Below, one piece after another: positions 1 to 8,400 of a stretch of 64,000 nucleotides of DNA; position 1 is the stretch's first letter, and each line of letters opens with the position of its first letter. The stretch lies in assembly GCF_001425945.1 (NCBI RefSeq), contig NZ_LMEB01000010.1:62001-126000 (forward strand), given 5' to 3'. The notes under the pieces were generated by a model. That model saw nothing but the letters and a program-made list of their open reading frames with translations, was not told the origin of the DNA and searched no databases. Source of the DNA: Brevundimonas sp. Root1279 (lineage in GTDB: Bacteria > Pseudomonadota > Alphaproteobacteria > Caulobacterales > Caulobacteraceae). The translations under genes and the position numbers were made by a program.

Positions 1-2
1 TG

Positions 3-419
3 GCCGACGCGCTGGGGCAGTCCGGAGACTATCGGGCGGTGCCTCCCTTGTGTGTCGCCGCCGAGGCCCCGGACCGGTCGCTCCGGATTTCAGCGGTCCG
101 CGGTCTCGGGGAGCTTGCCCACCCTGCGGCCGCCGAAGCCGTCATCCAGGCGCTTGAGGATCCGGAATGGGAGGTCCGCTCCGCAGCCTGCGAGGCGGCG
201 GGGCGCATTGGCCTGACCGCTGCGCTTCCGGCGCTGACCTTACGGCTGGCCGACCACATCTGGTGGGTTCGCTTCCAGGCCGCCGAAGCGATGACCGGGA
301 TGGGTCGCAAGGGGATCGAAAGCCTTCGCGTCGCCGCCGAGGCCGAATTCGATGTCGTCCGTCGCGCGGCTTCCATGGCGCTGGCGGAAAAGGGCCTGAC
401 CGAAGGGGTGGACGCTTGA
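3..419 (+). CDS. HEAT-repeat protein (C-terminal part; 5' end outside window)
   Basis: The frame is open from the window edge, so the start is missing and only the last 138 residues are seen. They form helical repeats of the HEAT / PBS-lyase type: units such as RISAVRGLGELAHPAAAEAVIQ and WEVRSAACEAAGRIG recur at about 31-residue spacing, each with a conserved Ala/Gly/Arg pattern. HEAT repeats are protein-interaction scaffolds. The stop codon overlaps the start of the next gene (TGATG), so the two are probably translated together, and this protein may hold or regulate the membrane glycosyltransferase. A hydrophobic N-terminal part may lie outside the window. The fold is clear; the specific role is inferred only from the partner. 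Confidence 0.85.
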   Translation, partial: ADALGQSGDYRAVPPLCVAAEAPDRSLRISAVRGLGELAHPAAAEAVIQALEDPEWEVRSAACEAAGRIGLTAALPALTLRLADHIWWVRFQAAEAMTGMGRKGIESLRVAAEAEFDVVRRAASMALAEKGLTEGVDA

Positions 420-1843
420 TGGAGTCCGCAGGCCCCGTCATGGCCGGATTGGCCGGACTGATCGCCTGGTTCGTGATCGGCACCGGACTGCTGCAGAATC
501 TGATCTATCTGGTGCAATTGGGACTGGCCGCGGCCGCCCTCATCGAACGCCCGCCGTCGCCCCAAGCCGGCGTGTTGTGGCGCCGTTATGCGGACGCCTC
601 GCCGCCCATCGCGCTGCTGGCGCCGGCGTTCAACGAAGCGATGACGATCTCGCAGAGCGTTCGCTCGCTGTTGTCGCTGCACTATCCCAATTTCGAGGTC
701 ATCGTCATCAATGACGGCTCGACGGACAAGACGCTGCAGGTCCTGATCGACGTCTTCGACCTCAAGCCGCTGCATCGGCATTACGATCTGGCCATCGATC
801 ACAAGCCGATCCGCGCGGTCTACGGCGCCGCGCACCAGCCGCGCCTGATCGTGGTGGACAAGGAGAACGGCGGCAAGGCCGACGCCTTGAACGCGGGCAT
901 CAACGTCTCGCGCGCGCCGATCTTTTGCTCGATGGACGCCGACTCCCTTCTGGAGCCGGACGCCCTGCTCCGCGCCGTGCGTCCTTTCGTCGAGGATCCC
1001 GAGAAGACCGTCGCCGTGGGCGGCACCATCCGCATCGCGAACGGTTGCCGGATCGAGGATGGCAGGGTTGTCGAGGTGCGCGCGCCCCGCAATCCCCTGG
1101 CGCTCCTTCAAACCGTCGAATATTTGCGCGCCTTCCTGATGGCCCGGCTCGCCTGGAGCCGGATCAACGCCCTCACGATCATCTCCGGAGCCTTCGGCCT
1201 GTTCCGCCGCGCACGGGTCATCGAGGTCGGCGGCTACACGCATGGCACCGTCGGGGAAGACATGGAGCTTGTGGTCAAGCTGCACCGGCTGATGCGAGAC
1301 AAGGGCTTGCCGTACCGGGTCTCCTTCGTGCCCGAGCCGGTGTGCTGGACAGAGGCGCCCGAGAGCATTCGCGTCCTCGGCCGTCAGCGCTCCCGCTGGC
1401 ACCGCGGCGCCTTGGAGACCTTTGAGCGCCACTGGCGGATGCTGTTTACGCCCCGCTACGGCCGCGTGGGATTCGTCGGGTTCGGCTACATCCTGCTGGT
1501 CGACGTCATCGGCCCGGTCGTGGAGCTTCTGGGTTATCTGCTGATCCCGACGCTGTGGGCCATGGGCCTGCTGTCCGTCGACTATCTGCTGGCGTTTCTG
1601 GCGGGCAGCTTCACGTTTGGCGTGGTCATCTCCGTTGGCTCCCTTGCGCTGGAGGAATCGGAACTACGCCGCTTCCCCCGCGCCCGTGATCTCATCCTGT
1701 TGACCACCGTCGCGGTGATCGAGAATTTCGGCTACCGGCAGGTCAACAACCTGTGGCGCCTCCGCGGCATCTGGCAGTATCTGCGGCGGAGCCAATCCTG
1801 GGGCGCGATGACCCGAAAGGGCTTCGGCGCCCCGTCTAGCTGA
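419..1843 (+). CDS. Processive family 2 glycosyltransferase (membrane)
   Basis: A 474-residue GT2 enzyme of the cellulose/hyaluronan/poly-GlcNAc synthase type, likely to polymerise a sugar from a nucleotide sugar and pass it across the inner membrane. One or two N-terminal hydrophobic segments (about residues 9-42) precede the GT-A domain. That domain has the nucleotide-binding INDGSTDKT (about 96-104), the DAD metal site (about 170), the GED acceptor-base motif (about 278) and QRSRW (about 323), the QxxRW signature of processive enzymes. At least two C-terminal membrane segments follow. The ATG at 419 overlaps the stop of the HEAT gene; longer frames run through that gene and are unlikely. 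The 3' end overlaps the convergent HPt gene by 8 bases. The polymer is not identifiable from the sequence. Confidence 0.92.
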   Translation: MESAGPVMAGLAGLIAWFVIGTGLLQNLIYLVQLGLAAAALIERPPSPQAGVLWRRYADASPPIALLAPAFNEAMTISQSVRSLLSLHYPNFEVIVINDGSTDKTLQVLIDVFDLKPLHRHYDLAIDHKPIRAVYGAAHQPRLIVVDKENGGKADALNAGINVSRAPIFCSMDADSLLEPDALLRAVRPFVEDPEKTVAVGGTIRIANGCRIEDGRVVEVRAPRNPLALLQTVEYLRAFLMARLAWSRINALTIISGAFGLFRRARVIEVGGYTHGTVGEDMELVVKLHRLMRDKGLPYRVSFVPEPVCWTEAPESIRVLGRQRSRWHRGALETFERHWRMLFTPRYGRVGFVGFGYILLVDVIGPVVELLGYLLIPTLWAMGLLSVDYLLAFLAGSFTFGVVISVGSLALEESELRRFPRARDLILLTTVAVIENFGYRQVNNLWRLRGIWQYLRRSQSWGAMTRKGFGAPSS

Positions 1844-2108
1844 TCGTCTCCCGCAGGACAGAGAGCAGCGCGATCATGTCCGCATCCGAAGGCTGACGGC
1901 CGTCCGTCAAGGCATCGTCCACCAATGCGGCCGCTTTGCTGACGGCCGGGAAGCCGAAGGTGCCACCGGAGCCCGCGAGGCCGTGGGCAAGCACGCGCAG
2001 GTCATCGCCGGAGCGGACGCCGTCGCGCCAAAGGCTCTCGAGGGCAACCAGATCGACGGCGCATCGCTCGCGAAATCGCGCCCTGAACGCCTCCATGGGA
2101 TCTGTCAT
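1836..2108 (-). CDS. HPt histidine phosphotransfer protein
   Basis: A 90-residue single-domain HPt protein. The phospho-accepting histidine is His42 in AHGLAGSGGTFGF, the usual H-x-L-x-G-x-x-x-x-x-G pattern of HPt helices. It is last in a three-gene run (hybrid kinase, receiver, HPt) whose members overlap by 4 bases each, so it is the natural shuttle between the hybrid kinase receivers and the free-standing receiver upstream. Its last bases overlap the convergent glycosyltransferase gene. No output domain is present. Confidence 0.88.
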   Translation of the reverse strand: MTDPMEAFRARFRERCAVDLVALESLWRDGVRSGDDLRVLAHGLAGSGGTFGFPAVSKAAALVDDALTDGRQPSDADMIALLSVLRETIS

Positions 2109-2491
2109 TTCCCGTTGGCCAACAAGGCGCGCACATCCTTCGCCAGAACCATTGGGTCGAACGGTTTGATGATCACGTCCAGCGCGCCCAGCGCCGCCCG
2201 GTACTGATCCGTCTCGCTGGTCTGGGCGCGCGCCGTCATGAAGATGACCGGCGTCCCCGCATGCCCAGGCAACTCCCGGATCAGCGCGAGCGTGCCGGGG
2301 CCATCAAGGCGCGGCATCATGACATCGAGCAGGATGACGTCAGGCCGATAGCCCTCTTCCAGGACCGCCAGGGCCTCTGCGCCGGAGGCCGCGCTGCGCA
2401 GTTCGATCTGCGGATCAATCGCGAGGGAAAAGGCGGCGACTTCACGGATATCGTCGTCGTCGTCGACGTGAAGAACCTGCATACGCGTCAT
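2105..2491 (-). CDS. Single-domain response regulator (receiver)
   Basis: A 128-residue stand-alone receiver domain. The acidic pocket is VDDDDD (about residues 9-14), the phospho-acceptor is Asp56 in LLDVMMP, the switch Thr is in FMTA (about 86) and the conserved Lys109 lies in IIKPFD. There is no DNA-binding or enzymatic output, so it acts by protein contact or as a phosphate relay. The start is supported by a GAGGATCA ribosome site directly upstream. Both ends overlap neighbours by 4 bases (ATGA), which indicates coupled translation with the hybrid kinase and the HPt protein. Confidence 0.9.
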   Translation of the reverse strand: MTRMQVLHVDDDDDIREVAAFSLAIDPQIELRSAASGAEALAVLEEGYRPDVILLDVMMPRLDGPGTLALIRELPGHAGTPVIFMTARAQTSETDQYRAALGALDVIIKPFDPMVLAKDVRALLANGK

Positions 2492-5028
2492 GATTGATCC
2501 TCGCCCGGCGGTCGGCTCAGCTTCCTGACGGTTCTCGCCAGCTGGGTGAGCGACATACGGGATTTCGTCAGCACCGCCTGTACGGCTGGCGCCAGGTCGC
2601 GGTCGATCTCCTGGGCGGAATAAACGATCACCGGAATGGTCCGACCGGATTCGTCCGTCAGGTCGGGCAGGATTTCAAGGCCCGAGCCGTCCGGCAGCCC
2701 CAGATCAAGAATGACCAGATCGGGACGGAGCTGCCGCAGGAGCCGGCGCGCGTCCGCGAGACTTTCCGCGGTGGTCACATCCGTGACATCCGCTAGCGCA
2801 GCGCGGGTGACTTCGAGGATATCGCGGTCGTCGTCGATGTGGAGCACGACCGGCCGTCGACCGCTGGTCAAGACGGCTCCGATCGCCTCGCGGATGCGAC
2901 TCTGATCAAACGGCTTTTCGATCCAGTCCACAATCTCGAGAGACCGGCCGCGGGCCTTGCCCCGGGCGATGTCACCCGAGACGGCGATAACCGGCAGAGC
3001 CCGCGTCTCGGGCCGCGCACGCAGGGCCCGGATCACGGCGATACCGTCAGTGTCCGGCAACTGAAGGTCAATCAGGGCCGCGGCGTACCGGCAGGATCGG
3101 GCAAGTTCGAGCGCGTGACGTCCGGTCGAAGCGATATCAGCCTCGAACCCTTCGATCGCCAGCATGTCGGCGAGCACGGCCGCGACGTCAGCGTCATCCT
3201 CGCAGATCAGCAGCCGCCCCATGGAGACCGCGCTGGCGTCGATCTCATGATCAAGGGGCAGATCGAGGTGAAAGGCGGCGCCTTCGCCCTCGGCGGATTC
3301 GAACCAGAGTCGCCCTCCGTGCCGCTCGGCGATCTCTCGTGCGATGGCGAGGCCGAGACCCGTTCCGCCCTTGGCTCGGGTGTCTGAACTGTCGGCCTGG
3401 GCGAACTTCTGAAAAATGCGCGACCGGAAAGCGTCAGGGATGCCCGGCCCCTGATCGACGACGGTGAGACGGGCGATCCGGGTTTCAGGATCGACGGCGA
3501 CCTTCACCTCCCCCCCTCGCGGCGAGAACTTCGCGGCATTGGAAAGCAGGTTGGTGACGACCTGGATGAGGCGGTCGGCATCCCCCCTGACAGGAGCCGG
3601 CTCGCCATCGGTGAGAGTCAGGGCCACGCCAAGGCCTTCGGCAAAGCCGCTGACCCCCTCGATCGATCGCGCCGCGATGTCCCGTAGGTCGACGGGCGCA
3701 AGCTGAAGCACCAGTTGGCCGGCCTCCAGCTTCTCGACGTCGAGAATATCGTTGATCAATCGGACCAGCCGCTGGCTGTTGGAATGGGCGATGCCGACGA
3801 GCTTCTGCGCCCGCTCCGGCAACGCTCCCGCCGCTCCGCCGGCGAGAAGGCCGAGAGAGCCCGCGATCGAAGTCAGGGGCGTGCGCAGTTCGTGACTGAC
3901 AGTCGAAACGAAGGCGTCTTTCATGCTTTCGACACGTCGCCGCTCGGTGATGTCGCGCATCACCGCCACCACGTGGCGGCCATCCGGCAAGTCCATCGCC
4001 GCCAGGGTGACGTCGACCGGGAAGGTCTGGCCGTCCCGGCGCCGTCCGATCAACTCCCGCGCCACGCCCTCGTCGAGCGCCCCCTGGGTCGCTCTCAGCC
4101 GATCCAGGAAGCCCCCGTCGCCGTTGGAGGCGACATCGAACAACATCTTCACATCCCGCCGGCTCAGCTCTTCGGCCGGGTATTCGAACATGAGCCGGGC
4201 TGCGCGGTTGACTGTCTCGATGCTTCCGCTGGGGTTGAGAGTGACGATAGCGTCGATGGTGCTGTCGAAGATCGCCTCCTGTCGGGCGGCGGTGGCCTTG
4301 ATCCGGCGAAGCAGAACATCCCTCGTCTGGACATAGCGCCACACGAGCCAGGCGGCGCCGGATGCGACAGCGACGAGCGCGAGAAACAGGCTGATCACCA
4401 GAATTTCCGTCACTCTGGTCCGGGCCGCGGCGCTGACAGATCGCTCCTCGAGTGAGCGAGCCTCGCGTTGGGTCATGCGGTCTATAACGGCGCGTATGTC
4501 ATCCATCGCCGTCTTGCCCGCGCCGCTGGAGACGATGGCGATGGCCGCTTCAGCCCCCTCACGCGAGCGCGCCTGAATGCCCCGTTCCATCGTGCGCCGT
4601 TTGACCGCGGTCAGCGCCACAAGTTCGCGGTGATCCCGGGCCTGCTCGGGTTCGTCGGCAAAGCGAAGCCCGAGTTCGGACAACCTGTCGTCCAGTCTAG
4701 CGCGCGCAGCCTCGTACGGTTCGAGATAGCTCGGGTCGCCGGTGATGACATACCCCCGCTGGCCAGTCTCTGCGTCCTGGAGCAGGGAGAAGACGCTCTG
4801 GATCGAAGACCGGGTTTCGTAGGATTCGCGCACCGCTTCGCGAACCCGGCTGGCGCTCGCAAATTCGCGATAAAGCTCTACTCCGGTCAGGACGAGAAGG
4901 GCGGCTATCAGCGCGCCGCTCAGGATGGCCGTGAGGCCAAACGCCGGCCATCCGGCGCGTGCGCGCGACCTCAGCTTCACTGCGCCAGAGGCCGGCGTTC
5001 CTTGGTCGGATGGCTGCCTCGAAATCAT
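2488..5028 (-). CDS. CHASE3-PAS hybrid histidine kinase with two receivers
   Basis: A membrane sensor kinase of 846 residues from the chosen start. Order: TM1 (about 27-51), a CHASE3-type periplasmic domain (LLQDAETGQRGYVITGD is the family hallmark), TM2 (about 206-233), PAS (about 245-365), HisKA with [11 protein letters not shown] (His near 379), HATPase with NLLSNAAKFSP and TGLGLAIAREI, then two receivers (about 603-715 and 726-840), each with its DD pocket and LxD acceptor (LIDLQLPD, ILDLGLPD). The frame stays open upstream to 5205, but the ATG at 5028 sits just before TM1 and avoids 59 low-complexity residues; no good ribosome site is seen, so the start is uncertain. It overlaps the receiver gene by 4 bases. 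The signal is unknown. Confidence 0.87.
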   Translation of the reverse strand: MISRQPSDQGTPASGAVKLRSRARAGWPAFGLTAILSGALIAALLVLTGVELYREFASASRVREAVRESYETRSSIQSVFSLLQDAETGQRGYVITGDPSYLEPYEAARARLDDRLSELGLRFADEPEQARDHRELVALTAVKRRTMERGIQARSREGAEAAIAIVSSGAGKTAMDDIRAVIDRMTQREARSLEERSVSAAARTRVTEILVISLFLALVAVASGAAWLVWRYVQTRDVLLRRIKATAARQEAIFDSTIDAIVTLNPSGSIETVNRAARLMFEYPAEELSRRDVKMLFDVASNGDGGFLDRLRATQGALDEGVARELIGRRRDGQTFPVDVTLAAMDLPDGRHVVAVMRDITERRRVESMKDAFVSTVSHELRTPLTSIAGSLGLLAGGAAGALPERAQKLVGIAHSNSQRLVRLINDILDVEKLEAGQLVLQLAPVDLRDIAARSIEGVSGFAEGLGVALTLTDGEPAPVRGDADRLIQVVTNLLSNAAKFSPRGGEVKVAVDPETRIARLTVVDQGPGIPDAFRSRIFQKFAQADSSDTRAKGGTGLGLAIAREIAERHGGRLWFESAEGEGAAFHLDLPLDHEIDASAVSMGRLLICEDDADVAAVLADMLAIEGFEADIASTGRHALELARSCRYAAALIDLQLPDTDGIAVIRALRARPETRALPVIAVSGDIARGKARGRSLEIVDWIEKPFDQSRIREAIGAVLTSGRRPVVLHIDDDRDILEVTRAALADVTDVTTAESLADARRLLRQLRPDLVILDLGLPDGSGLEILPDLTDESGRTIPVIVYSAQEIDRDLAPAVQAVLTKSRMSLTQLARTVRKLSRPPGEDQS

Positions 5029-5371
5029 TGTGGTTGTGCTGCCTGCGCCGTGTGGACGTACACCATGGTGGATCGGGGTTACCGGCCAGTGACCTTCAAG
5101 CCGGCCACCGGCGGAGAAAAATTGGCAGGCGACTGACTGCACCGCCAGGGCGCACCACGACAATCTAATCTTTCGATCGGTTTCCGTCCTGATCTGGCGA
5201 GGCATGCGCTGGCGGTCGTGGCGGGTCCCGCCTCGGCGAGCAGGCCGTTGGTTCAGCGCCTCGGCGTAGCGCCCGACGGCTCCGGGCCGTGCTCGCGCCG
5301 CGGCGTTTGCTTGCCGACGTCCGCCGGCTCTCCGCGCCCCACAGGCTTCGGCTCGCTGCAGTCGAAAATTG

Positions 5372-5407
5372 CGTCCACCCGGCTCGCTGGGGCGGACCGG
5401 GTGGACG
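5372..5407 (-). terminator. Rho-independent-type terminator 2 after RTX gene
   Basis: Perfect 11-bp arms (5372-5382 and 5397-5407, CGTCCACCCGG with its complement) around a 14-base loop. Read on the minus strand the stem is followed by CAATTTTC, a short T run, which fits a terminator for the RTX gene ending at 5477. It insulates the kinase operon downstream. Confidence 0.7.
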
Positions 5408-5431
5408 TCAAATCAGCAGAATGAACTGAAC

Positions 5432-5466
5432 CCCACGCCCGGCGGCGCGAGGCCGCCGGACGTGGG
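5432..5466 (-). terminator. Terminator-like hairpin 1 after RTX gene
   Basis: A 35-base hairpin 11 bases beyond the RTX stop: CCCACG and CGGCGGC-type arms pair over about 14 positions with one mismatch and a 5-base loop. On the minus strand it is followed by GGTTCAGTTCATTC, only weakly T-rich. Together with the hairpin at 5372-5407 it makes a tandem terminator. Confidence 0.6.
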
Positions 5467-5476
5467 TTCGGACCGG

Positions 5477-8400
5477 TTAGAGCATCCAGTGATCGCCGAG
5501 GTCGTGGCCGTAGCCGGCGCCGAGGTCGGCATCGAAGTGCAGGGCGAGGTTGACGCGCTCCGGCATCAGGCTCGCCAACTCTACGGCCTGCGTTCCGAGG
5601 TCCATGTCGAACGCCTGCCCCAACGGCGAGACCATCGGCAAGTCGGCGCCCTTGCTGTAGACGAAGTCGTCGTCCGCCAGGGTCGGCAGGACCTGCGGAC
5701 CGGCTTCCTTGGCCGTGAGCGCCGGCGCCGGCGGGGCGACAACCAGCGACTGCGTCACGCCGTTGCCGAAGCGCAGGCTTTCGATGTTGGTCAGGAAGTC
5801 GTTGCCGTCGTCGCCATCGCCGAGGTTGGTGTCGATGACGCGCCAGCCGGCGCCTTCCTGGGTGATCGAGTAGCCCGACGCCAGACCCGACAGACGGGCG
5901 ATATCGACGCCGTCGCCGCCGTTCAGAGTGTCGTTGCCGGCGCCGCCCGTCAGGGTGTCGTTGCCGGCGCCGCCGGTGATCGAGTTGTTCAGGGCGTTGC
6001 CGCCGCCGGTGAAGGCGCCGGCGCCGGTGAACACCATGTTCTCGACGTTCGCCCGCGCGGTGTGGGTGTTCAGCGAGACCATGACGGTGTCGACGCCTTC
6101 ACCCGCGGCCTCGACGTAGGTGTCGTTGGAGTCGACGTAGTAGGTGTCGTCTCCCGCGCCGCCGATCATCGTATTCGGCGTGCCGACGCCGCCGTACAGG
6201 GTGTCGTTGCCGGCCATGCCGATCAGGGTGTCGCCACCCAGGCCGCCTACCAGGACGTCATTCCCGGAGAAGCCCGCGATCGTGTTCGCTCCATCGTTGC
6301 CGGTAAAGTGGTGACCGGTCGCGCTCTGGCCGTAGAGGTTCTCCAGCTCGGCCGCCAGTTGGTAGGTCGCCAGCGTGGTGCTGACGCGATCCACGCCGCT
6401 CGTGTCGACGACCATGTCGCCGGCGTTGTCGACATAGTACCAGTCGTTGCCGTTGCCGCCGACCATGAGGTCGGCTCCGCCGGCGCCGTTCAGGGTGTCG
6501 TTGCCCTCGCCGCCCGAGATGAGGTTGGTCAGCTCGTTGCCGGTGATGGTGTCGTTGTAGGCCGAGCCGATCACGTTCTCGAAGCCGGTGATCATGTCGA
6601 AGCCGTCGCCGGTGTGCTGGAAGCCGCCGTTCGACAGATTGACCGTGATTCCGTTGAGCGTGTTCTCGAACGAGATGGTGTCGTTCGAGGCCGTCCCGCC
6701 GCGCAGATCGTCGTCACCGGCGTCGCTGTAGACCAGGTCGTCGCCCGAACCGCCGTTGACGAAGTCGTTGCCTTCCCCGCCGCGGAGGACGTCGTTGCCC
6801 GAACCGCCGTTGAGGGTGTCGTCGCCGGCGTCGCCGTGCAGCTCGTCGTGGCCGGAGCCCGCGATGATCTGGTCGTCGCCTTCACCGCCGTGGACGATGT
6901 TGGCGCCCGCGCCGGCGTTGATGAAGTCGTCGCTGTCGCCGCCGGTGATGTCCTCATCGGCCGCAACGCCGGTGTAGCTGTCGCCACCGTCCAGCATGTT
7001 AACGACGTTGATGGCGCCGTTGATGGTGATGGTGACCGTCCGCTGCTCCGTCTCGGCGCCGGACTCGTCGGCGGCGATGTAGGTGAAGCTGACGTCCAGC
7101 GACTGGCCTTGGTTCAGGTAGGTGTAGCTGGAGGCGTCGAACGAGTAGCAGCCGTCCGAGCCGAAGGTCAGGCCCGTCGGAGCAGCGCTCGTCAGGCTGT
7201 AGACCAGGCTCTCGCTGTCGACGTCGGTGGCGTCCAGCTGACCCCAGAGGGTGTCGCCTTCCGTCACCGAGGTTTCCGAGTTCACGCCCGCCACCGGACC
7301 GTCATTCGAGCCGGTGATGTTGATGTACAGCGTGCGCTCTTCCGAGACGCCCGTGTTGTTGTCGGTGACCGTGTAGGTCGCCGACACCGTGGTCTCCTCG
7401 CCGTCCGCCAGCCAGTCGTAGCTGTCCGCGTCGAAGGTGTAGACCCCGGTTTCGCCGTCGATGCTCAGGCCTGCGGGGGCTTCGCCGGTCAGCTGGTAGC
7501 TGACGATCGAGCCGTCCACGTCGTCGCCGACGAGGTTGCCCGAGATCTCGCTGTCCTCGGCGACGTCGTCGCAGACGGAGCCGGCGGTCGGCAGGTCGTT
7601 CGCGCCGGTGACGGTGACGGTGACGGTCTGCGGTTCGCTGTCCGCGTCGCCGTCATTGACGATGAAGTCGAAGCTGACCTCGGTCGTGTCGCCTTCCGCC
7701 AGCTCGAAGTACGAACCGTCGATGGAGTAGGCGCCGTCGCTGTTGAACGTCAGCCATTCCGGCGTCTCGCCGGACACGGCGTAGGTGAGCACGCTGTCAT
7801 CCGCGTCGCTGGCCGAAACCGAACCCTCGGCTTCGGAGTCCTCGGTGACCGCGATCGAGCTGGCATCGCCCGCCGGCGCGTCGTTCACGCCGTTGATGTC
7901 GATGGTCAGGGTGCGCTCTTCCGACACCGCGCCGCTGTCGTCGGTCACGGTGTACGAAATCACGACCGTTTCCGAATCCCCCTCGTCGAGGCTGTCGTAC
8001 AGGCCGCTGGCGTCGAAGGTCCAGGCGCCGGTCTCCGAGTCCCAGGTCAGGCCCGCCGGGGCGTCGTCGACCAGGTTCCACGAGACCACGGTCCCGTCGA
8101 GGTCCGAGGCGTCCAGCGTGCCGGAGGCCGAGCCGTCCTCGTCGATGCAGACGTAGTCGTTGTCGGCGTCCGGACCATCGTTGGCGCCGGTGACGGTGAC
8201 GGTGACAGTCGCCGGAGCGCTGTCGGCATCGCCGTCATTGGCGGTGAACTGGAAGCTGACGTCCTGCGTCTCGCCTTCCGGCAGCTCGAAGTAGGAGCTG
8301 TCCACGGTGTAGGTGCCGTCGCTGTTGAACGTCAGCCATTCCGGAGTCTCGCCGACCAGGGCGTAGGTCAGGGCCTCGCCGTCAGCGTCCGTGGCCGAGA

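Larger units (their letters stand above)
5029..5476. other. Intergenic region between RTX gene end and hybrid kinase start
   Basis: About 450 bases without a convincing gene. It holds the two tandem hairpins annotated separately (5372-5407 and 5432-5466) and must carry the promoter of the minus-strand kinase operon, although no clear -35/-10 pair stands out. Confidence 0.6.

Noticed and set aside
167..418. An 84-residue N-terminal extension of the glycosyltransferase
   Set aside because: It lies inside the HEAT-repeat gene and is Arg/Gly-rich without pattern; the ATG at 419 directly precedes the hydrophobic segment.
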